The position numbers were made by a program, and so were the translations under genes. From Ensifer adhaerens (GTDB lineage Bacteria > Pseudomonadota > Alphaproteobacteria > Rhizobiales > Rhizobiaceae), in the NCBI RefSeq assembly GCF_001270265.1, contig NZ_LGAP01000040.1, positions 1 to 53,013 of the forward strand: a stretch of 53,013 nucleotides of DNA, given 5' to 3'. Positions 7,885 to 15,964 of this stretch are shown here, piece after piece. A model generated the notes under the pieces. It ran no database searches. It had not been told where the DNA came from and worked only from the letters and a program-made list of their open reading frames with translations. The number at the start of each line of letters is the position of its first letter. The stretch's first letter is position 1.

Positions 7885-9237
7885 TTGTCCGCCCGCTCCC
7901 GAATCGCCACCCTCTATCTTCTCGGCTTTGCCGTCGATCTCGCGAATATGTTCATCTTCAATGCCGCCCTGCCGGCGTTGCAGCGGGAGCTGAGCGCATC
8001 GGTGGTGCAGCTCGCCTGGGTCGGCACGATCTACATGCTCGGCCTGACTGTCGCCATTCCGCTGGGGAGCTGGCTTGCGCGCCGGATCGGCGAACGCCGC
8101 GTGTTCATTGCCTCCCTGCTCATTGTGGCGGTGGGCGGCATCGGCGGGGGCATGGCCACTGGGATTGCGACGCTTCTCGCCTGGCGGCTCGTTCAGGGTC
8201 TCGGCGGAGGACTGCTCGTGCCGGTCGGCCAGAGCATGGCCTATCGCGCCTATCCGCCGGAAGACCGCGCCCATCTGACGGCCGTGATCATGACGGTTGC
8301 GCTGCTGGTGCCGGCACTTTCACCCGCCATCGGCGGGATCGCGGCCGATTATGTGTCCTGGCGCTGGGTGTTTATCGGCGTTGCGCCACTGGCAGCGGCG
8401 ATAGCAGCATTGGCCCTTGCCTGGGCGCCGGTCGATCGGTTGGCGGAAGCGAAGCCGGCGCTCGACATTCCCGGCTTCCTGCTGAGCGCCATCACCCTGT
8501 TTTGCCTTCCCCTTGGCCTGACGCTCATTAGTCAGACGGGAAGCGGCGTTCATGCCGCGATTGTCCTTGCCTTGGCGATTGTCGCGGGCGTTGCCTATGT
8601 CCGCCATGCGCTGCGTTCGCGCGAGCCGCTGCTTGATCTACGTCTGCTCTCCGATCCGATGCTCAAGACTGGCAGTATCATCTACCTGTGTGTGCCGGGC
8701 GTTTTCACGGGCGTAAACCTGATCGCCTCCCTGTACTTGCAGGACCGCCTTGGTCTGACGGCCACACAGACGGGAATGCTTATGCTCCCATGGGCAGCCG
8801 CATCCTTCGTCGCCATCATGTCCACGCGGCGGCTGTTCGCGTCCCGAGGCCCGCGCCCGCTCTTTCTTGTCGGCATGACCGTCACCTGCGCCGGCGTGCT
8901 GCTGTTGGCCACACCATTCGCCGGATTGTTCACCGTCAGGATCGCGTCCTTTGTTGCAATGGGCTTCGGAGCGAGCCTTTGCACTTCCACGGCCCAGACG
9001 GCAACCTTTACGTCGGTTCGGACGGAACGGATGGCAGAGGCAAGTGCGCTGTGGAACATCAACCGTCAGCTCAGTTTCTCGCTCGGTGCGAGTGTGCTGG
9101 GAGGCTTGCTGGGGCTTTTCCTCGCGACCAGCGGCGGCGCGGCCGATGTCCTGCCCTACCGCTACTGTTTTGTGATCGCTGCCGTTCTGATCGTGTTTCC
9201 GCTGCCCTTCGTTCTGCGTCTGCGGCGAGCCGATTAG
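7885..9237 (+). CDS. MFS drug-efflux transporter (EmrB/QacA-like, DHA2 type)
   Basis: A 450-residue inner-membrane transporter with 12-14 predicted helices. The first helices (YLLGFAVDLANMFIFNAALPALQREL, VQLAWVGTIYMLGLTVAIPLGSWLARRIGERRVF) carry the MFS motif A-like GSWLARRIGERRV. VQGLGGGLLVPVGQSMA and LVPALSPAIGGIAADYVSWRW (motif C-like) follow. This is the layout of proton-driven multidrug exporters. The start is probably TTG at 7885 preceded by GAAGG 8 nt upstream; the frame is closed by a stop at 7837 and no ATG fits. The NTF2-like gene follows after 44 bp. Confidence 0.88.
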   Translation: MSARSRIATLYLLGFAVDLANMFIFNAALPALQRELSASVVQLAWVGTIYMLGLTVAIPLGSWLARRIGERRVFIASLLIVAVGGIGGGMATGIATLLAWRLVQGLGGGLLVPVGQSMAYRAYPPEDRAHLTAVIMTVALLVPALSPAIGGIAADYVSWRWVFIGVAPLAAAIAALALAWAPVDRLAEAKPALDIPGFLLSAITLFCLPLGLTLISQTGSGVHAAIVLALAIVAGVAYVRHALRSREPLLDLRLLSDPMLKTGSIIYLCVPGVFTGVNLIASLYLQDRLGLTATQTGMLMLPWAAASFVAIMSTRRLFASRGPRPLFLVGMTVTCAGVLLLATPFAGLFTVRIASFVAMGFGASLCTSTAQTATFTSVRTERMAEASALWNINRQLSFSLGASVLGGLLGLFLATSGGAADVLPYRYCFVIAAVLIVFPLPFVLRLRRAD

Positions 9238-9281
9238 CGCGCGTAGCCCATTCTTTCACAATGTCCGACAAGGAGCCGAAC

Positions 9282-9680
9282 ATGACCGATACTGAAAAAT
9301 TCTTCCGTGAGATTGTCGATATCCACGTTGCGATCGAACGCTGGTTCACCGGGGCGGCCCGCCCCGCCGATCTGCCACAACTGCTCGAACGCTTCTCGCC
9401 TAAGTTTCGCATGATCTCCATGCAAGGGACCGCTCTCGGCAAACAGGGTGTGAGTGAATTGTTCGGCCGCCTGCATGGGAAACGCCCGGAGCTGCGGATC
9501 ACGGTCGACGAGATGCAGATCAGTCATGAATGGACGGGCGGAGCCTGTGTCACCTATCGCGAGACGCACGCGGATGCGAGTGGGGTTCAAACCGCAAGGC
9601 GCTCGACCGTCGTGTTGGAAGTCTCCGCAGATGGTTCCCTCCAGTGGCGGCATCTGCATGAAACGCCGATTACGGCTTAG
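9282..9680 (+). CDS. NTF2-like / SnoaL-like (DUF4440-type) protein
   Basis: A 132-residue single-domain protein with the cone-shaped NTF2 fold pattern: an N-terminal helix (EKFFREIVDIHVAIERWFTG), LLERFSPKFRMISMQGTALGKQGVSELF, then strands ACVTYRETHADAS, RRSTVVLEVSADG and LQWRHLHETPI. Such proteins are small-molecule-binding or cyclase-like enzymes; no function can be given. ATG 9282 has AAGGAG 6 nt upstream and is preferred over ATG 9261 in the same frame. It is probably co-transcribed with the MFS gene. Confidence 0.7.
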   Translation: MTDTEKFFREIVDIHVAIERWFTGAARPADLPQLLERFSPKFRMISMQGTALGKQGVSELFGRLHGKRPELRITVDEMQISHEWTGGACVTYRETHADASGVQTARRSTVVLEVSADGSLQWRHLHETPITA

Positions 9681-9877
9681 GCAATTCTGCGATGCCCCTT
9701 GCGCACTATCCTCTCCGTAGCTTTCCTTAATAAAAATCGAAAAACCATTAAATCGACCGTTCTGGACACTTTTTACAACGACTACACACCGCAACGAGAG
9801 CCTCTCCAAACTCGAACACGACGCACTTCGCCGCAGCGAGTTGTCAGCCAAAAGCAAACAGCGACTTGCAGAGAGTG

Positions 9878-9915
9878 TTGGTTTGGGTGGTTGCGTGCCC
9901 CCGCCACCAAACCAA
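9878..9915. repeat. inverted repeat / hairpin, partly matching the tRNA-fMet 3' end
   Basis: TTGGTTT-G-GGTGG (9878-9890) pairs with CCACC-AAACCAA (9904-9915), giving a 12-bp stem with one bulged G and a 13-nt loop. The 16 nt at 9896-9911 match 15 of 16 positions of the tRNA-fMet 3' end plus flank at 111-126. It may be part of a composite terminator or a trace of an attachment site. Confidence 0.5.
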
Positions 9916-9916
9916 A

Positions 9917-9944
9917 AAAGGCCGCCCCGAAAGGACGGCTTTTT
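9917..9944. terminator. bidirectional Rho-independent terminator
   Basis: GCCGCCC (9921-9927) pairs with GGACGGC (9933-9939) with one mismatch around a CGAAA loop. A run of A precedes the stem and five T follow it, so it could act in both directions. It would separate the MFS/NTF2-like transcript from the nuo operon. Confidence 0.75.
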
Positions 9945-10206
9945 GTTTGGCTTGCGAGCCGCATGGAGAGGGTCGCCCCTCTAGCCGCTTCCGGTGGAGT
10001 TTTGTGACTTTCGCGCCCGGCGTTTGCATAAAGCCCTCGAGAGCTGTCGCGCCACGATCGGACCAGCGCAGCCCGCTCAGCCACCGACAATAATCTTGTG
10101 AAAAATCCGATACTAGGGCACAATTTATGAACGCATCTGAAGTGCGGCGCTATTTCCAATCCGGCCGTCTCGCCGAGTGACAGTTCGCGCCGGAGGGGCG
10201 GCGTCG

Positions 10207-10707
10207 ATGGATCAGGGGTTCTTTCTTCTGTTCGCTACGGTGGCCGTGGTCGCGGCCCTGATGGTCGTCGTGGCGCGGAATCCGGTTCACAGCGCATTGG
10301 CGTTGATGGCTTGTTTTCTGCAGATCTCCGCAATCTTCATCATGCTCGAGGCGCCGTTGCTCGCCGTCATCCAGATCTTCGTCTATGTCGGCGCGATCAT
10401 GGTGCTGTTCCTATTCGTGATCATGATGATCGATGTGCGGGAAGCCGTCTTGCAGCGGTTCGTGCCGGGCGGTAGCCTTCCAACTCTCGTGCTGCTCGTC
10501 CTGCTTGGGATCGAGATGCTCGTGCTGGTGCTCCGGAGCGACCGTTTTTCCGTCACCGAGCCTGTCGCGACGCGCGGCGGCGATGCGATCAGACAGCTCA
10601 GCACGACGCTTTTTGCCGACTATCTCCTGCCGTTTGAAGCCGCCTCCGTGATCCTGCTGGCGGCCCTGGTCGGCGCCATCGTGCTGGCGCGGAAGGGGTC
10701 GGGGTGA
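10207..10707 (+). CDS. nuoJ: NADH-quinone oxidoreductase subunit J
   Basis: A 166-residue, five-helix membrane subunit of complex I that packs with NuoA, K and H. It shows the family's [10 protein letters not shown] and the conserved TM3 stretch [20 protein letters not shown]. The start at 10207 has GGAGGGG 8 nt upstream. It is the first gene of the rightward nuo operon; its TGA stop overlaps the ATG of the nuoK frame by 1 nt (TGATG). Confidence 0.95.
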   Translation: MDQGFFLLFATVAVVAALMVVVARNPVHSALALMACFLQISAIFIMLEAPLLAVIQIFVYVGAIMVLFLFVIMMIDVREAVLQRFVPGGSLPTLVLLVLLGIEMLVLVLRSDRFSVTEPVATRGGDAIRQLSTTLFADYLLPFEAASVILLAALVGAIVLARKGSG

Positions 10708-11008
10708 TGGTTCCGCTCTGGTGGTATATTTTGCTCGGAGTGGCCCTATTCGTGATTGGAGCGGCGGGGGTTTTTCTCTGACGCAAAATTTTTGTTTTGT
10801 TGTTGTCGCTGGAGGTGGTGCTCCACTCGGGCAACATCAACTTCATCGCTTTCGGCCGTCAGTACGACGATTTCCGCGGGCGATTTTTTTGATCTTCGTC
10901 ATCGCAATCACTGCGGCGGAGGGTGCCGTCGCCCTCGGTATCTTGGTCGCCCTTGTGAGGAACAAATCCACCCTCAAGGTCGACGATGTGACCATGATGA
11001 AAGGATAG
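10707..11008 (+). pseudogene. nuoK: NADH-quinone oxidoreductase subunit K, disrupted
   Basis: The frame opens as a normal NuoK ([20 protein letters not shown]) but meets an in-frame TGA at 10779-10781, after GVFL. The same frame then continues as NuoK ([20 protein letters not shown]) until 10881-10890, where a single missing base next to a T7 run shifts it. The remainder ([20 protein letters not shown], ending VDDVTMMKG) lies in the next frame and stops at 11008. Both halves are about full family length (100 residues). The region around the TGA is oddly T-rich, with several replacements of usual residues. NuoK carries conserved membrane glutamates needed for pumping. It is either truly broken or contains sequencing errors. 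Confidence 0.85.
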
Positions 11009-11012
11009 CGGC

Positions 11013-12476
11013 TTGGACCCGGAGTCAACGATCCGGCCGCTGCTTGCCGTCGCCGTTCCGGCTCTGGCGGCCCTGGCGGTTGTCCTTCTGAACAACCGCG
11101 AGGAACTCCGCGACGTCGTCTCGCCGTTGGCCGCGATCGCCCTGTTTGCGGTTGTCGCCTCGATGGCGCCCCCAGTGCTGGCGGGCGGGACCGTCGCTTT
11201 GCGCCTTTTCGAGATACTGCCGGGGATCGACTTCGCTTTCCGCGTTGATGCGCTCGGCATGGTCTTTGCCACAGTCTCGTCACTTCTATGGATCGTGGCC
11301 GCGATCTATTCCATCGGCTACATGCGGCACCTGAACGAGCATGCGCAGACCCGGTTCTTCGCCTGTTTCGCCACCAGCCTCGCAGCGGCCGTCGGGGGCG
11401 CCTTCGCGGCCAATCTGTTTACGCTGGTGATCTTCTACGAGGTGCTCAGCCTCGTTACCTATCCGCTCGTCTACCACCACGAGGACGAAGAGGGATGGAC
11501 GGGCAGCCGCAAGTACCTCGTCTATCTGATGGGCGCGTCGAAAAGCGTGCTACTCGCCGCGCTGGCGCTGACCTACCACATTACGGGGTCGCTGGACTTT
11601 GTGGCGGGGGGGCTGCTGGCGGAGGTAGATGCCTCGGCGGCGCTGCTGACGGTCGTCTATTTCTGCTATCTTTTCGGCTTCGCCAAGGCTGCTGTGATGC
11701 CCATGCACGCATGGCTGCCTGCCGCGATGGTGGCGCCGACGCCAGTCAGCGCGCTCTTGCATGCGGTGGCCGTGGTCAAGATGGGCGTCTTCTGCGTCCT
11801 GCGCGTGGTGTTCCATGTTTTTGGCGTCGAGCTGGTCGGCAAGCTGGGCCTCGGCATAGCCACGGCCTATCTGGTCTCGTTCACCATCCTGATGGCGTCG
11901 GTCTACGCCCTGACCCGGGACGACCTGAAGGCCAGGCTCGCCTATTCGACGGTGAGCCAGCTCTCCTATATCGTGCTGGGTGTGGTTCTGTTGTCGCCGG
12001 CCGCAATGGTCGGCGGGATCATCCACATTGCAGCTCATGCCTTCTCAAAAATCACACTCTTTTTCTGCGCCGGGTCGATCTATTGCGCGTCCGGCAAACG
12101 GAACATCAGCGACATGGCCGGTATCGGCCGCAGGCTGCCCTGGACGATGGGGGCATTCTTTGTCGGCTCGCTCAGCATGATCGGGGTGCCGCCGACCGCG
12201 GGCTTCGTCAGCAAGTGGTATCTGGCGCTGGGCTCTGTGGAGGCGGGGGAGATGGCATTCCTGATCGTGCTCTTAGTGAGTTCGGTCCTGAACGCCGCCT
12301 ACTTCCTGCCGGTCAGTTATGTCGCCTTTTTCGGGACGGAGGTGCAGGAAAGTCCGGCGACGATCCGCGAAATTCCGATGATGACGATCCCGCTGGTCGC
12401 AACCGCCATCTTGTCGATGCTGATGGGCATCTTCCCCGGCTATTTTCTCGCTCTGGCGGACGGAGTGGTCAAATGA
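11013..12476 (+). CDS. extra antiporter-type pump subunit (MrpD/NuoL-like) of the complex I cluster
   Basis: A 487-residue protein with about 14 helices and the proton_antipo_M domain. Key pump residues are visible: Glu143 in the TM5 motif VIFYEVLSL, Lys225 in GFAKAAVMPMHAWLP (His232 after it), Lys256 in AVVKMG, and Lys in GFVSKWYL on TM12. It is closest in style to monovalent cation/H+ antiporter subunit D rather than to NuoL, M or N, all of which have their own counterparts here. It lacks the long NuoL-type C-terminal tail. The likely start is TTG 11013 with AAAGGA 7 nt upstream, just after the nuoK stop. It overlaps the next gene by 4 nt. Confidence 0.88.
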   Translation: MDPESTIRPLLAVAVPALAALAVVLLNNREELRDVVSPLAAIALFAVVASMAPPVLAGGTVALRLFEILPGIDFAFRVDALGMVFATVSSLLWIVAAIYSIGYMRHLNEHAQTRFFACFATSLAAAVGGAFAANLFTLVIFYEVLSLVTYPLVYHHEDEEGWTGSRKYLVYLMGASKSVLLAALALTYHITGSLDFVAGGLLAEVDASAALLTVVYFCYLFGFAKAAVMPMHAWLPAAMVAPTPVSALLHAVAVVKMGVFCVLRVVFHVFGVELVGKLGLGIATAYLVSFTILMASVYALTRDDLKARLAYSTVSQLSYIVLGVVLLSPAAMVGGIIHIAAHAFSKITLFFCAGSIYCASGKRNISDMAGIGRRLPWTMGAFFVGSLSMIGVPPTAGFVSKWYLALGSVEAGEMAFLIVLLVSSVLNAAYFLPVSYVAFFGTEVQESPATIREIPMMTIPLVATAILSMLMGIFPGYFLALADGVVK

Positions 12477-12727
12477 TCAAGCGCGTCGTCGACTTCTTTG
12501 GTGACGAAGAATATGCGAGGCAGCGCCGCCGACTGTTCTATCTGGTGCTCGTCCTCATCGCCATCGCCGACTTTCTGGTTTCTCGCGAACACGCCGAATA
12601 CCTGTGGGACCGTCTGCCTGGCTGGTCTGCCGTCTACGGCTTCGGCTCCTGCGTGCTTTTGATTTTCGTTTCCAAGTTCCTCGGCCATCAGGGTGGGCTC
12701 ATGCGGCGCGAGGACTATTATGACTGA
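12473..12727 (+). CDS. small two-helix membrane protein of the antiporter module
   Basis: An 84-residue protein with a basic start (MIKRVVDFFGDEEYARQRRR), one helix (LFYLVLVLIAIADFLV), a short periplasmic turn (WDRLPGWSAVYGF), a second helix (GSCVLLIFVSKFLG) and the tail MRREDYYD. I recall proteins with this WxxxPGFxAxYG...EDYYD pattern beside paired MrpD-like antiporter genes; no function is known to me. The start overlaps the previous stop (ATGA) and its end overlaps the next ATG by 8 nt, so it is embedded in the pump module. It may be an accessory subunit linking the two antiporter-like proteins. Confidence 0.8.
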   Translation: MIKRVVDFFGDEEYARQRRRLFYLVLVLIAIADFLVSREHAEYLWDRLPGWSAVYGFGSCVLLIFVSKFLGHQGGLMRREDYYD

Positions 12728-14480
12728 TCTCATCCATCCGGGCCTGATCTTCATTCTCGGCGCGCTGCCGATCCCGTTGCTCAGTGGGTCGATCCGCAAG
12801 GCCTATCTGCTGCTGATTCCGGCGCTGGCGATCCTCGCCGTGCTTGCGATGCAGCCGGGCAGCTATGGCGAGATGCAGTTCATCGGGCAGGAAGTGCTGA
12901 TCGCGAAGGTCGACAAGCTGAGCATCGTCTTCGCCACCGTTTTCACCATCATGGCGCTGATCGGAACGGTCTACGCGCTGCACCTGCCTCACGCTGACCA
13001 GCATGTCGCCGCATTCGTCTACGTTGGCAGCGCGCTCGGTGTTGTGTTTGCCGGCGATTACCTGACCCTGTACCTGTTCTGGGAAGGCATGGCATTTGCC
13101 TCTGCCTATCTGGTCTTCGCCCAGGGCGGCCGGCAGGCGGTCGCCGCCGGTTTCCGCTATCTCATGGTCCACATCACCGGTGGGGTGGCCCTGCTCGGCG
13201 GCATCATTCTCCACGGGCTCGCCACCGGCTCGCTGCTCTTCGGCCCGATCGAGGGGGGAATGGGCGTGGGCGCCTATCTGATTCTTGCCGGATTCCTGCT
13301 CAACGCGGCGGTGCCGCCGCTCAACGCCTGGCTGACCGACGCCTATCCGGAGGCGACCGTCACTGGGGCGGTGTTCATGAGCGCTTTCACCACCAAGACC
13401 GCCGTCTACGTGCTGGCACGGGCGTTTCCGGGCACCGAGCTTCTGGTCTGGCTCGGCACCGCGATGGCGCTTTACGGCGTCATCTACGCGGTGCTGGAGA
13501 ACGACTGCCGGCGACTGTTGGCCTATCACATCGTCAGTCAGGTGGGCTACATGGTGGCGGGCGTCGGCATCGGGACCGAGATGGCTGTGAACGGGGCGAC
13601 CGGCCATGCCTTCGCGCATATCCTCTACAAGGCGCTTTTGTTCATGGGTGCCGGGGCGGTAATCTACGTCACCGGCCGTCGCAAGCTCACCGAGCTTGGT
13701 GGGCTCTACAAAACCATGCCGATGACCGTGGCGCTCTATATGGTCGGTGCCTTCGCGATTTCGGCATTCCCATTCTTCTCCGGCTTCGTCACCAAGTCGA
13801 TGGTGGTGGCCGCCGCCGGGCAGGATCATCGGGCGCTGGTGGTGCTGGCGCTGACGATGGCGTCGTCGGGGACGTTCCTGCACACCGGACTGAAGCTCCC
13901 GTACTACATGTTCTTCGGCACGGACCAGAAGCTGGAGGCGCGGGAACCGCCCGGCAACATGCTGGTCGCGATGGGCATGGCAGCGGTGCTCTGCATCGCG
14001 ATCGGGGTGTTCCCCCAGATGCTTTACGCGCTGCTGCCGTATCCGGTCGACTTCGAACCCTACACTGGCGTCCATGTCACCGAGAGCCTTGGCGTGCTGA
14101 TGTTCACCGCGTTGGGGTTCGTGTTGTTCCTCAAGGCGCTCGATCCCGAGAACACGATCAGCCTCGACACTGACTGGTTCTACCGCAAGGGCGCGCGGGT
14201 CTTCATGTGGATCGCTGAAAAACCGCTGGCGCGCTACGAGAAGGCGGTGAGCGACGTGTCCGAGACCGCGGCGCTGCCCTTCCTGCATGGGGCCGCACGG
14301 GCGGGACTGCGAATCGATCTCACCGGCGTGGACGCCATCGTGAACGGCGTCGCCCGCTCGATCCTGCGCGGCGGCGGGGCGCTGCGTCGGCTTCAGACCG
14401 GCGTTGTGACGCACTATGTGCTGGCGATGATTGTCGGTGTGATCGCAGCCGTTGCCGTCTTCGCCGTGGCGTGGCGGTAG
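12720..14480 (+). CDS. nuoL: NuoL-position antiporter-type subunit with MrpD-like core
   Basis: A 586-residue pump subunit. The core resembles cation/H+ antiporter subunit D: Glu122 in LYLFWEGMAF, then NAAVPPLNAWLTDAYPEATVTG, Lys226 in SAFTTKTAVYV, HAFAHILYKALLFMGAG and GFVTKSMVV. The usual TM7 lysine position is Asn195 and the following His is Asn. The C-terminus looks like NuoL: after WFYRKGARV an amphipathic segment of about 70 residues leads to VNGVARSILRGG, RRLQTGVVTHY and a last helix, the pattern of the lateral helix plus TM16. It is the only NuoL candidate in the cluster. The start at 12720 overlaps the small protein gene by 8 nt. Confidence 0.85.
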   Translation: MTDLIHPGLIFILGALPIPLLSGSIRKAYLLLIPALAILAVLAMQPGSYGEMQFIGQEVLIAKVDKLSIVFATVFTIMALIGTVYALHLPHADQHVAAFVYVGSALGVVFAGDYLTLYLFWEGMAFASAYLVFAQGGRQAVAAGFRYLMVHITGGVALLGGIILHGLATGSLLFGPIEGGMGVGAYLILAGFLLNAAVPPLNAWLTDAYPEATVTGAVFMSAFTTKTAVYVLARAFPGTELLVWLGTAMALYGVIYAVLENDCRRLLAYHIVSQVGYMVAGVGIGTEMAVNGATGHAFAHILYKALLFMGAGAVIYVTGRRKLTELGGLYKTMPMTVALYMVGAFAISAFPFFSGFVTKSMVVAAAGQDHRALVVLALTMASSGTFLHTGLKLPYYMFFGTDQKLEAREPPGNMLVAMGMAAVLCIAIGVFPQMLYALLPYPVDFEPYTGVHVTESLGVLMFTALGFVLFLKALDPENTISLDTDWFYRKGARVFMWIAEKPLARYEKAVSDVSETAALPFLHGAARAGLRIDLTGVDAIVNGVARSILRGGGALRRLQTGVVTHYVLAMIVGVIAAVAVFAVAWR

Positions 14481-14488
14481 GAGGTGCG

Positions 14489-15964
14489 ATGGGATTCCCG
14501 CTACTCAGTCTCATCGTATTCACGCCCGTCGCCGGGGCAGCGGTTCTGATGTTTTTGCGCCGTGACGATGCGGTGCGATGGACAGCACTGGGTGTCACCA
14601 TCCTCGACCTCGCTCTCTGCTTAGCCATGCTGGCCAGCTTTGACACCACCACCCATGAGATGCAGTTCATCGAGAAGCGCCCGTGGGTGCCCGCGCTTGG
14701 GATCACATATGCTCTCGGCATCGACGGAATAAGTGCGCTCTTCGTGTTCCTGACTGCGCTTTTGGGCTGGATCTGTGTGCTTGCCTCGTGGGCCGCGATC
14801 GACCGCAAGGTGAAGGAGTTCATGGTCAGCCTACTGGTCATGCAGGCGTTGATGCTTGGCGTGTTCTGCGCGCTCGACCTGTTCTTGTTCTACGTCTTCT
14901 GGGAGGCGATGCTGATCCCGATGTACCTGATCATCGGCGTCTGGGGCGGCGAAGGCCGAGTCTATGCAGCATTCAAGTTCTTCCTCTACACGCTGGCGGG
15001 AAGCCTCCTATTCCTAATCGGTATCATCGTGCTCTATTTCCACGGCGGCGAGACCTTCGACATCCTCGCCCTGACAGCGCAGGATTTGCCGTTCCAGGTC
15101 CAGTCCTGGCTGTTTTTCGCCTTCCTAATCGCCTTCGCGGTCAAGGTCCCCATGGTCCCGGTCCATACCTGGCTGCCGGATGCCCATGTGCAGGCGCCGA
15201 CGGCGGGCAGCATCATCCTGGCGGGAGTGCTCCTGAAAATGGGTGCGTACGGATTCCTGCGGTTCTCGCTGCCGATGCTGCCCGAGGCGTCAGTGCACTA
15301 TTCGACGCTGATGCTGGCACTTTCGGCGCTTGCGATCGTCTATGGCGGGTTGCTTGCGCTGGCGCAGGACGACCTGAAGAAGCTGGTGGCCTATTCGAGC
15401 ATCAGCCACATGGGCTTCGTGACGTTAGGGATTTTTGCGCTGAACCTGCGCGGGCTTGAGGGCGGCATCCTGCAAATGTTCAATCATGGCGTAACGACGG
15501 GCGCGTTGTTCCTGTTCGTCGGTCTGATCTACGAGCGGACACACACTCGCAGCATGGCGGAATATGGCGGGTTGATGAAGGCGGCGCCGGTTTATACCGC
15601 GTTTCTTGCGTTGTTCGTCCTGTCGGCGATGGCGCTGCCGGGAACGAATTCGTTCGTGGGCGAGTTGCTCGTGCTGTCGGGAGGCTTTGCGGCCGACCTG
15701 GCCGCCGGCGCGACCGCCGTTTTGGGCGCATTGCTAGGCGCGGCCTATCTGCTTGGCATGTATCGGAAAGTCGCGCTTGGTCCGGCCAGTGTCGGCGCCC
15801 GGTTCAGCATACGCGATGTGAATGCCCGCGAGATGGCCGCGATCCTGCCCCTGGCCGTCTTCGTGCTTTGGGTCGGGCTCTATCCGAAACCCTTTCTCGA
15901 CATTATCGATGCCTCCGCGAAGCATCTGCTGATGCAGGTGCACGCTAAGGGGAGCGGCCAATGA
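14489..15964 (+). CDS. nuoM: NADH-quinone oxidoreductase subunit M
   Basis: A 491-residue, about 14-helix proton-pumping subunit of complex I. It has the NuoM signature GIDGISALFVFLTALL, Glu in FYVFWEAMLIPMYLIIGVWGG on TM5, Lys in AFAVKVPMVPVHTWLPDAHVQAP on TM7, Lys in VLLKMGAYGFLR on TM8 and the NuoM-specific Glu in NSFVGELLVL on TM12. The start at 14489 has AGGAGG just upstream. It overlaps nuoN by 4 nt (ATGA), so expression is coupled. Confidence 0.96.
   Translation: MGFPLLSLIVFTPVAGAAVLMFLRRDDAVRWTALGVTILDLALCLAMLASFDTTTHEMQFIEKRPWVPALGITYALGIDGISALFVFLTALLGWICVLASWAAIDRKVKEFMVSLLVMQALMLGVFCALDLFLFYVFWEAMLIPMYLIIGVWGGEGRVYAAFKFFLYTLAGSLLFLIGIIVLYFHGGETFDILALTAQDLPFQVQSWLFFAFLIAFAVKVPMVPVHTWLPDAHVQAPTAGSIILAGVLLKMGAYGFLRFSLPMLPEASVHYSTLMLALSALAIVYGGLLALAQDDLKKLVAYSSISHMGFVTLGIFALNLRGLEGGILQMFNHGVTTGALFLFVGLIYERTHTRSMAEYGGLMKAAPVYTAFLALFVLSAMALPGTNSFVGELLVLSGGFAADLAAGATAVLGALLGAAYLLGMYRKVALGPASVGARFSIRDVNAREMAAILPLAVFVLWVGLYPKPFLDIIDASAKHLLMQVHAKGSGQ

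Larger units (their letters stand above)
9681..10206. other. gene-free stretch between the accessory region and the nuo cluster
   Basis: About 525 bases without a convincing gene. It contains the 12-bp hairpin at 9878-9915 and the terminator at 9917-9944 (both listed), and then the upstream region of nuoJ. A weak promoter-like pair, TTGTGA at 10094 and CACAAT 17 bp further, may serve nuoJ. Confidence 0.4.

Noticed and set aside
9860-9910. A possible second tRNA because of the CCCCCGCCACCA ending
   Set aside because: No T-arm (GGTTCRA) and no acceptor, D-arm or anticodon stem can be built upstream; the bases instead pair as a simple hairpin.
10779-10781. TGA in nuoK as a selenocysteine codon
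   Set aside because: NuoK has no redox residue at this site, no SECIS-like hairpin follows directly, and a second defect (frameshift) is present further on.
12699-14414. 570-codon open frame on the - strand under the NuoL-like gene
   Set aside because: Its composition is rich in H, R, Q and E as expected for the reverse of a membrane protein, with no domain; the + strand protein is clearly real.
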